This document shows, piece by piece, positions 31,120 to 39,373 of a stretch of 42,927 nucleotides of DNA. Where the stretch lies: the NCBI GenBank assembly GCA_964450435.1, contig CAYVCX010000018.1, forward strand, positions 1 through 42,927. The letters run 5' to 3'. Every line of letters begins with the position of its first letter. The first letter of the stretch is position 1. Made by a program: the position numbers and the translations under genes. The notes below the pieces were generated by a model that worked only from the letters and a program-made list of their open reading frames with translations, had not been told where the DNA came from and made no database searches. The DNA is from SKLM01 sp964450435 (lineage in GTDB: Bacteria > Chloroflexota > Anaerolineae > B4-G1).

Positions 31120-32409
31120 CTAGCGCAGGTTGGTGAATGCCCCCATCCCTGCGTAGTTTGCCTCCTCGCCCAGCTCCTGCTCAATCCGGAGGAGCTGGTT
31201 GTACTTGGCCACTCGCTCTGACCGGCAGGGCGCGCCGGTCTTGATCTGTCCCGTGTTTAGGGCCACGGCCAGATCCGCGATGGTCGCATCTTCGGTTTCG
31301 CCAGATCGGTGCGACACAACCACGGTCCAGGATGATCGTTGGGCCAACTGCACAGCCGCGATGGCCTCGCTCAGTGAGCCAATTTGATTGACCTTGCACA
31401 GGAGCGAGTTGCACGTTCCCAGGTCGATTGCCCTCTGCACGCGTTCCGTGTTCGTCACCAGCAGATCGTCCCCCACAATCTGTACTTTGCCGCCCAAGCG
31501 GTCCATCATCAGCGCCCAGCTGTCCCAGTCATCCTCGTCCAGACCATCCTCTATGCTGATGATGGGGTACTTCTCCACCCAATCTGTGTAGAAGTCCACC
31601 ATCTCCGGCCCGGTGAGTTCCCGACCCTCCTTCTTCAAGACATATTTCCCATTCTTGAAGAACTCGCTTGCAGCCGGGTCGAGGGCGATGCGGATGTCCT
31701 CTCCGGGATCATAGCCTGCTTTCTCCGTGGCTTCCAGAATGACCTCGATTGCCTCCTCGTTGGCACTCAGGCTTGGTGCGAAGCCTCCCTCATCGCCGAC
31801 GCCGGTCGACTTGCCCTGGGTCCCGAGCACGGTCTTGAGCGCGTGATAGACCTCGGTTCCCCATTGCAGGGCTTCCGCGAAGGTATCGGCCCCCACTGGC
31901 ATGATCATGAACTCCTGAAAGTCGGGGCCGTCCATTGCGTGCTCGCCGCCGTTGAGGATATTCATCATCGGTACCGGCAGCACGTGAGCGTGCACGCCTC
32001 CTACGTAGCGGTACAGGGGAAGCTGGAGTGCATTGGCGGCTGCCTTGGCTGCAGCCAGCGAGACGCCCAGAATGGCGTTTGCGCCCAGGCGCTCCTTGTT
32101 CGGCGTCCCGTCCAACTCCAGCATCGCGGCATCGAGGCCGGCCTGGTCGCTCACGTGCCATCCCAGTAGCTCTGGGGCGATGACGTCGTTGACGTTCGAC
32201 ACGGCCTGCTGCACACCCTTGCCGTTGTAACGAGTCGGGTCCCCGTCGCGCAGCTCCAGCACCTCGTGGACGCCGGTCGACGCGCCAGAAGGCACGGCCG
32301 CCCGGCCCCAGGTCCCGTCAGCCAAAATCACCTCTACTTCCACCGTAGGGTTCCCCCGTGAGTCGAGGATCTCACGGGCGATGATGGTGTCGATCTCGGT
32401 TGTTATCAC
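31120..32409 (-). CDS. eno: Enolase
   Basis: A 429-residue enzyme interconverting 2-phosphoglycerate and phosphoenolpyruvate. It has the N-terminal A-R-E-I-L-D-S-R-G-N-P-T-V-E signature, G-A-N-A-I-L-G-V-S-L-A, the metal-site S-I-E-D-G-L-D-E-D-D-W and the H-R-S-G-E-T-E-D-A catalytic loop. It starts at GTG (32407-32409) behind AAGGAGGAG. The first residues and length are standard. It sits 39 bases after the DRTGG-protein gene in the same operon. Confidence 0.97.
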   Translation of the reverse strand: MITTEIDTIIAREILDSRGNPTVEVEVILADGTWGRAAVPSGASTGVHEVLELRDGDPTRYNGKGVQQAVSNVNDVIAPELLGWHVSDQAGLDAAMLELDGTPNKERLGANAILGVSLAAAKAAANALQLPLYRYVGGVHAHVLPVPMMNILNGGEHAMDGPDFQEFMIMPVGADTFAEALQWGTEVYHALKTVLGTQGKSTGVGDEGGFAPSLSANEEAIEVILEATEKAGYDPGEDIRIALDPAASEFFKNGKYVLKKEGRELTGPEMVDFYTDWVEKYPIISIEDGLDEDDWDSWALMMDRLGGKVQIVGDDLLVTNTERVQRAIDLGTCNSLLCKVNQIGSLSEAIAAVQLAQRSSWTVVVSHRSGETEDATIADLAVALNTGQIKTGAPCRSERVAKYNQLLRIEQELGEEANYAGMGAFTNLR

Positions 32410-32448
32410 GGCTCCTCCTTTCTCTGGCTACTCCACTAGCCCGGGCGA

Positions 32449-33525
32449 CTATGAGAGCTCTATGAGCTCGTACAGACGTTCGAGGTCGAAGTGCTCGGCA
32501 AAAAGGGCCTCGAACCGCTCTAGCTTGCTCTGCTGGCCCAGCCGGGTCTTGCCGAACACCCGCTCGATGTTCTCTACTGCCTCCAGCGTGTTTCCCCGAA
32601 CCAGTAGCACCGGTACGCCGATCTCCTCAGCTTGACGCAGAACCTCCGGCATAGGCCGCAGGTTTCCCGTCAGAATCAGGCACTTGGTGGCTGTCTGGAG
32701 CGCCACCAGCTGCATGTCGGAACGGTCGCCGCCTGTGATCAGCGCCTTGGACCCGGGAACGCGGCGTATGCGCGGCAGTGCCTGATCCACCCCCATAGCA
32801 CCGACCACGAAACGTTCGATAAGCACGTCTCGTTTCTCCGGCAGGGCCAGGAAGTCGGCCTTTAACACCTCCGCCAGCTCGCCGACGCTGATGGCCTGCA
32901 GCTCCTCCTGGAATGGAAGTGTGCCCAGAACGCGGATACCTTGCTCCTCGAGACAGGGTGTGCAGATCTTCTCTGAGAGCTTCTGCTCGCTCCTTGGCAC
33001 GGCGTTGATCATAGTGCCCATCAGGTGGTCGTACAGATGGCGATAGGCTGCTATGCAGTCGTCCCCCTGGTTTATTCGGTTATGATACCGGATGATCGCC
33101 AGGGCATACGTGTCAAGGGTCTCTGTGACCGTCCTGGGATCGAGTCCCAGGCTGAGGCCCTCCCGCAGGGAGCTTCCGCCCTCCAGCAGGATGATGTCCT
33201 TTCCTGGCTTGATTTTCTCATACGCTGCCTTCACCTCAACCATCAGGTCGCGGTCGGCGCAACCACACCGCATCTCCCGAGCGAGGGACGGCGTCAGGAG
33301 CACACCGACCAGATCCTCCGTGGACTCCTCCAATTCAAGCGCTCGCCGAACGAAGTCGGCGTCCTCGTCCAGAGCTCTGCCAGGAACCGGCTCCCAGAGC
33401 TGGGTCGATAGCGGCTTAAAATATCCGACTTCGTAGCCCTGTCGCTGTAACCTCCTCCCGAGTGCCAGACAGACCGCCGTCTTACCGGAGAAGGGCTCGA
33501 TCGATGTGACATACAAGGCCTTCAT
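32449..33525 (-). CDS. P-loop/DRTGG protein resembling the N-terminal part of phosphotransacetylase
   Basis: A 358-residue protein. The N-terminal half (1-210) is a BioD-like P-loop domain (S-I-E-P-F-S-G-K-T-A-V at 8-18). The rest contains a DRTGG domain (about 215-325) with A-L-I-T-G-G-D-R-S-D-M-Q. The same pair forms the regulatory N-terminus of long phosphate acetyltransferases, but the catalytic PTA domain is absent. Its place between ADP-forming acetate-CoA ligase and enolase suggests a sensing or regulatory role in acetyl-CoA/acetate metabolism; this is inference. The ATG at 33525 follows AAAGGAG. Confidence 0.85.
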   Translation of the reverse strand: MKALYVTSIEPFSGKTAVCLALGRRLQRQGYEVGYFKPLSTQLWEPVPGRALDEDADFVRRALELEESTEDLVGVLLTPSLAREMRCGCADRDLMVEVKAAYEKIKPGKDIILLEGGSSLREGLSLGLDPRTVTETLDTYALAIIRYHNRINQGDDCIAAYRHLYDHLMGTMINAVPRSEQKLSEKICTPCLEEQGIRVLGTLPFQEELQAISVGELAEVLKADFLALPEKRDVLIERFVVGAMGVDQALPRIRRVPGSKALITGGDRSDMQLVALQTATKCLILTGNLRPMPEVLRQAEEIGVPVLLVRGNTLEAVENIERVFGKTRLGQQSKLERFEALFAEHFDLERLYELIELS

Positions 33526-33561
33526 AACTTGCTCCTTTTCCTGATCGTACGTGTGCATAAC

Positions 33562-35664
33562 CTAACTTGATTCTGACGTCAATACCAGGCGCATGTCGAT
33601 GGCTACGGCTCCTTGGCCCTCCTCGAAGACCGTCAGCGGGTTAATGTCGAGTTCCACAATCTCGGGGAAATCCGTAACTAGCTGGCTGATCCGGATCAGT
33701 GCGTCCACCATCGCCTCGTGGTCCGCTGGGGGTTCACCGCGTACGCCCTCCAGCAGCGGATACGAGCGGATTTCACGGATCATCTCGTTCGCCTCTTCGC
33801 GGCTGAAGGGGGCGATGCGGAAGGAGACGTCCTGCAACGCCTCCACGTAGATGCCGCCCAAACCAAAGGCCACCAGTGGGCCGAACTGCGGGTCGCGGTT
33901 CATGCCCACCAGGATCTCGCGTCCCCCGACCACCATCTCCTGTACCAGACATCCCCAAACCCGCGCGTCAGGGACGTAGCGGCTGGCCCGATAGATGATC
34001 AAATCGAACATGTCTCTCACGTCACCTGCTGAGTTGAGATTCAACTTGACCCCGCCCACATCAGTCTTGTGCAGGATGTCTGGCGAGGCTACCTTGAGAA
34101 CCACCGGGTAGCCAATCTCCTCCGCGATTTCGACTGCCTCCTCCGGTGTCTCAGCGAGCCGGGACTCAGGGATGGGGAACCCGTAGGCTTCCAATACTTC
34201 ACGAGCCTCAGCATCGCCTATGGATACGCGTCCCTCGTCGCGCACACGCGAAAACAGCTCTCGGACGGGCGGTTGGCAGACCTCGCACAGCTCCGGCTCG
34301 AAGATGGGACGTCCCCTTTCGCGGCGGTAGCTGTCCATCGCTGCCAGTGCCGCCGCCGCGCGCTCCGGATAGGGGTAGTTGGGCACGCCGTACTCACGCA
34401 GCACGCGCACGCCTGCGTCGATGCGCGCCTCACCCATAAAGCAGGCCAGTATCGGTTTCTCAGCTTCCTGCGAGAGCTGCCCTACCGCGTGGGCGGTCTT
34501 CTCAAGCTCCGTCATTGCCTGCGGCGTGACGATTACGAGCAAGCTGTCCACCTTGGGGTCGCCCAGGACCAACTCCATGGCGTGCTCGTACCTGTCAGCC
34601 AGTGCATCTCCCAGGACATCGACCGGATTTGCAGCGCTGGCCGCTCCCGGCAGATAGTCCTTCAGTGATTTGAGTGTGTCGCCGCTCAGACGTGGTATCT
34701 CCAGGCCGGCGTGCTCTACTGCGTCCGTGGCCAGGATGCCCGGTCCGCCCGCGTTGGTGACAATGCCGACCCGGTTCCCCTTCAGCAGCGGCTGGTACGC
34801 GAAGCCGAGAGCATAATCGAAGACTTGCTCCATCGAAGTGGCTCGCGTGATCCCGGACTGTTTGAAGGCTGCCTTGTAGGCCTCCTCGGAGCCGGCCAGG
34901 CTGCCCGTGTGGGATGAGACCGCCCGTGAGCCTGACTTCGTCACTCCCGACTTGATCGCCACCACTGGCTTGTTCCGCGTGACGTTGTGGGCTATCTCCA
35001 TAAACTCCTGCCCGTCGGGCAGCCCTTCGACGTAGATTAAGATAACGCGCGACTTCGGGTCGTCTCCCCACGCCTTCAGCAGGTCAATCTCGCTCACGTC
35101 GGCCTTGTTGCCCAGACTGGCGAACTTGGAGAAGCCGAGGCGCCCTGCCATAGCTGTGTCCAGCACCGCTGTCCCCAGTGCGCCTGACTGGGACATGAAA
35201 GCAATCGGGCCCGCAGGCGGCATCCCAGCCGCAAATGTGGCGTTCAGCGGTGTATCTGTGTCGATCACGCCCAGGCAGTTAGGACCGATCAGGCGCATGC
35301 CGTACTCCTGGGCGATCTGGATGAGCTCCCGTTCCCGGTCCAGACCCTCGCGCCCGGCCTCTCGGAAGCCCGCGGTGATGATCACCACGGCCGGCACATC
35401 CTTCTCCCCGCACTCCCTGAGGACCTGGGGGACGATTTTGGATGGCACGACGATGACCGCCAGCCCCACCGGATCGGGGATGTCAACTACCGAATCATAC
35501 GCTTTCAACCCCAGGATTTCCTGAGCCTTGGGGTTCACGGGGTAGAGGTATCCCTCGAAGCCACCCTCCTTGAGGTTGGCCAGGATGGAGTAGCCGAGCT
35601 TCTCGGGGTCCCGCGAGGCGCCAATCACGGCGACTGAATCCGGCTCAAAGAAATTGTCTAGCAT
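33562..35664 (-). CDS. acdAB: ADP-forming acetate-CoA ligase, fused alpha-beta
   Basis: A 700-residue single-chain enzyme making acetate and ATP from acetyl-CoA, ADP and phosphate. The order is an N-terminal CoA-binding domain (1-130, V-A-V-I-G-A-S-R-D-P), succinyl-CoA-ligase-like domains with the phosphohistidine site S-S-H-T-G-S-L-A-G, and a C-terminal ATP-grasp domain (about 470-695) with L-K-V-A-S-P-D-I-L-H-K-T-D-V-G-G-V. It gives fermentative cells one ATP per acetate. It heads a four-gene operon with the DRTGG protein, enolase and pyruvate kinase. The ATG at 35664 follows GAGGA. Confidence 0.93.
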   Translation of the reverse strand: MLDNFFEPDSVAVIGASRDPEKLGYSILANLKEGGFEGYLYPVNPKAQEILGLKAYDSVVDIPDPVGLAVIVVPSKIVPQVLRECGEKDVPAVVIITAGFREAGREGLDRERELIQIAQEYGMRLIGPNCLGVIDTDTPLNATFAAGMPPAGPIAFMSQSGALGTAVLDTAMAGRLGFSKFASLGNKADVSEIDLLKAWGDDPKSRVILIYVEGLPDGQEFMEIAHNVTRNKPVVAIKSGVTKSGSRAVSSHTGSLAGSEEAYKAAFKQSGITRATSMEQVFDYALGFAYQPLLKGNRVGIVTNAGGPGILATDAVEHAGLEIPRLSGDTLKSLKDYLPGAASAANPVDVLGDALADRYEHAMELVLGDPKVDSLLVIVTPQAMTELEKTAHAVGQLSQEAEKPILACFMGEARIDAGVRVLREYGVPNYPYPERAAAALAAMDSYRRERGRPIFEPELCEVCQPPVRELFSRVRDEGRVSIGDAEAREVLEAYGFPIPESRLAETPEEAVEIAEEIGYPVVLKVASPDILHKTDVGGVKLNLNSAGDVRDMFDLIIYRASRYVPDARVWGCLVQEMVVGGREILVGMNRDPQFGPLVAFGLGGIYVEALQDVSFRIAPFSREEANEMIREIRSYPLLEGVRGEPPADHEAMVDALIRISQLVTDFPEIVELDINPLTVFEEGQGAVAIDMRLVLTSESS

Positions 35665-35708
35665 ACCATCCTCGCACCGTTGTGTAGTGCTGCACCGAAG
35701 GTGGTGCA

Positions 35709-35737
35709 ATCATATAACAGTTAGGCGCGTTTGGCAA
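35709..35737 (-). promoter_or_regulatory. Promoter of the acd-eno-pyk operon
   Basis: On the minus strand TTGCCA (35732-35737), a 17-base spacer and TATGAT (35709-35714). The leader has a small palindrome (GCACC...GGTGC, 35691-35706) right after the start point, a possible operator. Confidence 0.7.
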
Positions 35738-35851
35738 CCACCTTGATTCGCTGGCTTCACGTTCGATTCCTCGGAAGCCGCGTCCCCTTCGCTGTGGTCC
35801 CGGGCCGGTCTACCTGGAACGAATCACCTGGTCCGTGCCAGGAGGCGCGAC

Positions 35852-35884
35852 CGGGCGATCCCTTGCCAGCGATGGGATCGCCCG
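35852..35884. terminator. Perfect 11-bp hairpin between divergent promoters
   Basis: Positions 35852-35862 pair perfectly with 35874-35884 around an 11-base loop, just upstream of the mutL promoter. It could insulate mutL from readthrough or be an operator-like palindrome. No T-run. Confidence 0.45.
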
Positions 35885-35888
35885 AGTC

Positions 35889-35916
35889 TTGCCTCCGCAA
35901 GCTTGTATGATACAAT
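35889..35916 (+). promoter_or_regulatory. Promoter of mutL
   Basis: TTGCCT (35889-35894), a 16-base spacer and TACAAT (35911-35916); an overlapping TATGAT at 35906-35911 is an alternative. The ATG of mutL is 18 bases further. Confidence 0.55.
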
Positions 35917-35933
35917 CTGTCTTGGAGGTCATT

Positions 35934-37700
35934 ATGCCCATCCGCGTATTGCCGGACGATGTTGCCTCGCAGATCGCCGCTGGTGAGGTGGTCGAGCGGC
36001 CCGCATCTGTGGTCAAAGAGCTTGTGGAAAACGCCATTGATGCCGGGGCCAGCACCATTGAGATCGACGTGGAAGGTGGCGGCAAGAGGTCCATTCGCGT
36101 TGTCGACGACGGGTGCGGTGTGCCAAACGCAGAGGTCGAGCTGGCTTTCCATCGCCATGCCACCAGCAAGCTGACTAGTGCGGATGACCTGGAGCGGATC
36201 ACGACCCTTGGCTTCCGCGGTGAGGCCCTGGCGTCCATCGCTGCTGTGAGCCGAATGACCTTCGCCACTCGCGCCGCCGATGAGCCTGTGGGCTCTGTGC
36301 TGCACCTGGAGGGCGGACAGATCCAGACCCGACGCAAGGTCGGGCGACCACCCGGGACCGCGGTAACGGTCGAAAATCTCTTCTTCAACGTGCCGGCACG
36401 GCGCAAGTTCCTCCGTACTGATCGCACGGAGCGTCGCCACATCGACCGCTGGGTCACCCGCTACGCCATGGCGTATCCTGACCGTCGATTCACGTTGAGC
36501 CACGGTGGTCGGAACGCCCTGCGATCTCCCGGAAGCGGACTACTGCGGGACGTCGTGGCTGCCGTCTACGGGCCCGACATCGGCGAGAAGGTCCTCCAGA
36601 TCATCTCTGACGGACGTCCGGACGAATCTGGTATCCGTGTCTCCGGGCTCATCGGTCCTCCCTCCTTCCACCGGGCGAATCGGACGTATATCATTGCTTT
36701 CGTGAACGGTCGCTGGGTAAAGGATGCCAGCCTGAACTACGCGATCACCCAGGCTTACCATCGCTTCCTTCCCAGCGGGCGCTATCCCCTGGCTGTGACG
36801 ATGGTCGATCTCCCACCCAGTGAGGTCGACGTCAACGTTCACCCGACGAAGTCGGAGGTTCGCTTTCGGGACGGTGATGCTGTCTTCCGCGCAGTCCAGA
36901 GGGCGGTCCGGCACACTCTCCTTGAGCGCGCCCCGGTCCCCCAGGCTGGGCGGAGGTCCGGTGGTTGGGATGGGACTCAAGACGGGTGGGCCCGCCAGGA
37001 CGTTACGTGGAGCGGCTCACACGGACGTCGCGAGGGTCTAGTCAAACTGCGGGGGCGTGAGCAGTCGGCGGGCGCCCAATTGCGGCTCGAGGCTGATGTC
37101 GTGCCGGGCACGGGCGAGTGCTCAATTCCGCCCCTGCGGGTGATCGGCCAACTCGGAGCCACCTACATTGTCGCCGAGGGGCCGGGGGGAATGGTCCTGC
37201 TCGACCAGCATGCCGCCCACGAGCGGGTGCTCTTTGAACGCTTGCTGGCACAACAAGAGCAGGCCGAAGCGACTTCTCAAGCCCTGCTGGAACCGGAGGT
37301 GGTGGAGTTGGGACCGGAGGCCGCGGATCTACTCGATGAAAAGACGGAGATGCTGGCGCGCCTTGGCTTCGACGTGGAGCCTTTTGGCGGCTCGACCATG
37401 CTGGTGCGGGCGCTGCCTTCCATTGTCGCCGACGAGGAGCCCGGCCGGGTCCTTGAGGACGTGGCGGCGGCGCTCCTGGCAAGGGATGAGCCGCTGGGGG
37501 TCTCCGTCGAGGAAACTGTAGCGCGCCAGGTCTGTAAGCAGGCCGCCATCAAGGCGGGTCAAGCTCTCGATCACGCCGAGATGGAGGAGTTGATCCGGGC
37601 TCTCGAGCAGTGCCAGAGCCCACGCACCTGCCCCCACGGCCGCCCAACGATGATCCGTCTCACCGTAGAGCAGCTCGCGCGCGAGTTCGGCCGAGCTTAG
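35934..37700 (+). CDS. mutL: DNA mismatch repair protein MutL with endonuclease motif
   Basis: A 588-residue protein. The N-terminal GHL ATPase has E-R-P-A-S-V-V-K-E-L-V-E-N, D-D-G-C-G-V and G-F-R-G-E-A-L-A-S-I; V-N-V-H-P-T-K-S-E-V lies near 300. The C-terminal domain carries D424-Q-H-A-A-H-E-R-V-L-F-E, exactly the DQHA(x)2E(x)4E nicking motif, plus C-P-H-G-R-P. It is therefore the endonuclease-type MutL of bacteria lacking MutH. The linker (about 320-400) is low in conservation. The ATG at 35934 follows GGAGGT; the open frame upstream to 35835 is discarded. No mutS gene is in the window. Confidence 0.96.
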   Translation: MPIRVLPDDVASQIAAGEVVERPASVVKELVENAIDAGASTIEIDVEGGGKRSIRVVDDGCGVPNAEVELAFHRHATSKLTSADDLERITTLGFRGEALASIAAVSRMTFATRAADEPVGSVLHLEGGQIQTRRKVGRPPGTAVTVENLFFNVPARRKFLRTDRTERRHIDRWVTRYAMAYPDRRFTLSHGGRNALRSPGSGLLRDVVAAVYGPDIGEKVLQIISDGRPDESGIRVSGLIGPPSFHRANRTYIIAFVNGRWVKDASLNYAITQAYHRFLPSGRYPLAVTMVDLPPSEVDVNVHPTKSEVRFRDGDAVFRAVQRAVRHTLLERAPVPQAGRRSGGWDGTQDGWARQDVTWSGSHGRREGLVKLRGREQSAGAQLRLEADVVPGTGECSIPPLRVIGQLGATYIVAEGPGGMVLLDQHAAHERVLFERLLAQQEQAEATSQALLEPEVVELGPEAADLLDEKTEMLARLGFDVEPFGGSTMLVRALPSIVADEEPGRVLEDVAAALLARDEPLGVSVEETVARQVCKQAAIKAGQALDHAEMEELIRALEQCQSPRTCPHGRPTMIRLTVEQLAREFGRA

Positions 37701-37891
37701 CCGCTCAACTCCGGTCCACGACTGATGAGTTGTCGTCCGCGGTTCTCGCGGACTGTAGCTGCGACTGGATCCGGAGTGCAGCGTTGTTCTGTGGCCGCTA
37801 CAGCGGCCGACGCGCCACTCCATCTAGCACGGGCCTTTCGTCGCATCGCGGGCCGGGCTGGGGAACACCCTCCCGGCGGGAACTTCGGTAG

Positions 37892-38701
37892 ATGGTAGAC
37901 TTGCACCTGGCAACGCTGCTGGCTCTCACCCTTCTCATCTATGCCGTCGACGTCTCGGCTTACGCGGCGCGGCTGGCTGGCGTACGTACGCAACGCCCGA
38001 CCCAGGCGCGTTCCATCTACAACTTGCTCGCTCTCTCTTCTCGCACAGCCAGCGCCCTGCAGGTGACGCTTCTGGCCAGCCTTGTCGATCGGGCGGTGGC
38101 CCGAGGGGTTACGGCCGAGCTGACAGGCATCCTGCGCCTGGTGCTTCTGGCGGCGGCCGGCGGCTTGTTGCTGGGAGCAATGACCGTCCCGTCCCTGGCA
38201 GGTCTGTTGGCCCGCGCTGTTCGTTCTCTTGAACGGCGCCAGTCGCTGCCGCGCGTCCTGCTTCACGGATTGAGGATTGAGGTGCTTCCTCGAGCCCGAG
38301 AGGTGTTCCGTAAGCCGCGCTCGTCGACCCTCTTCTGGGCCGGCCACCATCGCGTGCCCCGACGCTGGATCCTGTTGACGGTCCTTGTTGCCTCGTTTTA
38401 TGCCGTCGCCGGCCCGGCTGCTCAGATCGCCAGCGCGGTCGTTCCTCGAGGCGCCCGGACGGCTCTTTCGCTCGCCTCCTACCTCACCGGCTTTGGGACC
38501 ATCTTGATGGTCCTCCTGGTTGACCCATTGACAGCCTATGTGGTGGATCAGGCGTTGCGCGATGAGCGGTCATCGTCGGACGTGACAGCTGTCACTGTCT
38601 GGCAGATGGGCGGGCGTCTTGCCGGGGTCTTGCTTGCGCAGGTGCTGCTGGTCCCTGTGTCCAGGGTGTTCGGCGTCGTGGTCAGCTATCTGGTGCGCTA
38701 G
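37892..38701 (+). CDS. amj: Lipid II flippase, Amj family
   Basis: A 269-residue polytopic protein with about six helices. It resembles Amj (alternate to MurJ, B. subtilis YdaH), a small lipid II flippase family. The supports are D-V-S-A-Y-A-A-R-L-A-G-V-R-T followed by N-L-L-A-L-S-S-R-T-A near 45, D-P-L-T-A-Y near 215 and G-G-R-L-A-G-V-L-L-A-Q-V-L-L-V-P near the end. Amj substitutes for MurJ in cell-wall synthesis. It follows mutL after 190 bases that hold only small hairpins (for example 37793-37808). The ribosome site is weak. Confidence 0.7.
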   Translation: MVDLHLATLLALTLLIYAVDVSAYAARLAGVRTQRPTQARSIYNLLALSSRTASALQVTLLASLVDRAVARGVTAELTGILRLVLLAAAGGLLLGAMTVPSLAGLLARAVRSLERRQSLPRVLLHGLRIEVLPRAREVFRKPRSSTLFWAGHHRVPRRWILLTVLVASFYAVAGPAAQIASAVVPRGARTALSLASYLTGFGTILMVLLVDPLTAYVVDQALRDERSSSDVTAVTVWQMGGRLAGVLLAQVLLVPVSRVFGVVVSYLVR

Positions 38702-38835
38702 CGCATCTCTGGGCTTGCTCGACTTCAGATAAACCTGGGGCTGGCAACTGGGTGGGATTGCTCAGTATTGGCCTGGAGACCTGCTGCTGAATGGGTGAAC
38801 CTGATCGTCCCTCGGAACCATCGGAGGAGGTGAAC

Positions 38836-39132
38836 GTGACAACCTTTGTACTGCTTTCAAGAGTCTCACCCCGTGGCTCCGGCGAAGTCCGATCGCTGGG
38901 CGAACGCGTGCGGGAGTTCGAGCAAACCCTGGCAGAGCGCCACCCGGAGGTCAACAGACTGACGAGCTATGCGCTCCTGGGATCTTACGACTTTCTCCAC
39001 ATCTTCGAGGCCCCCGATGCCAACACTGCCGCCAAAGTCGCTCTGCTGGCTCAGGCATTCGGGGCGGGGACCACGGAGACCCTCACGGCTATTCCATTCG
39101 ACGAGTTCACCGACATCCTGGGCGACGTGTAG
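38836..39132 (+). CDS. GYD-domain protein
   Basis: A 98-residue alpha/beta protein of the GYD family, small dimeric ferredoxin-like-fold proteins of unknown function. The signature is near residue 50: Y-A-L-L-G-S-Y-D-F-L-H-I-F-E-A-P-D. The GTG at 38836 follows GGAGGAGG; an in-frame ATG at 38791 has no site, and GTG at 38830 is an alternative. Confidence 0.8.
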   Translation: MTTFVLLSRVSPRGSGEVRSLGERVREFEQTLAERHPEVNRLTSYALLGSYDFLHIFEAPDANTAAKVALLAQAFGAGTTETLTAIPFDEFTDILGDV

Positions 39133-39224
39133 GCCACTGGTCGTCGCGCCAGGTCGACGCGCTGCCCGTGCAGCGCGGTTCCAGGGACAGGGGGTGCCAT
39201 CTCCGCTGGACAGATTCTTCGGAC

Positions 39225-39233
39225 TGGTATAGA
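39225..39233 (+). promoter_or_regulatory. Possible extended -10 promoter
   Basis: TGG precedes TATAGA (39228-39233), an extended -10 pattern, with a poorly spaced TGGACA 15 bases before it. It would serve the OB-fold membrane protein at 39374. Confidence 0.4.
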
Positions 39234-39373
39234 CTCTGCGAACTTGCTGCCTGCATCGAGTCGGTGCGAAGATCGAGGCAGAAGACCCGTCCCGGACTCC
39301 TATCCAGGGCTCCCCGGCCGAGACCGCTGTCGGCAGACGCCGGGCTTCGGGGTCACTTCTCAGGATGGGCTCG

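Noticed and set aside
35755..35785. T-arm-like GTTCGATTCC sequence as a tRNA
   Set aside because: No matching acceptor, D or anticodon arms can be folded around it.
35757..36503. Minus-strand open frame of 248 codons
   Set aside because: It is antisense to the conserved ATPase domain of MutL.
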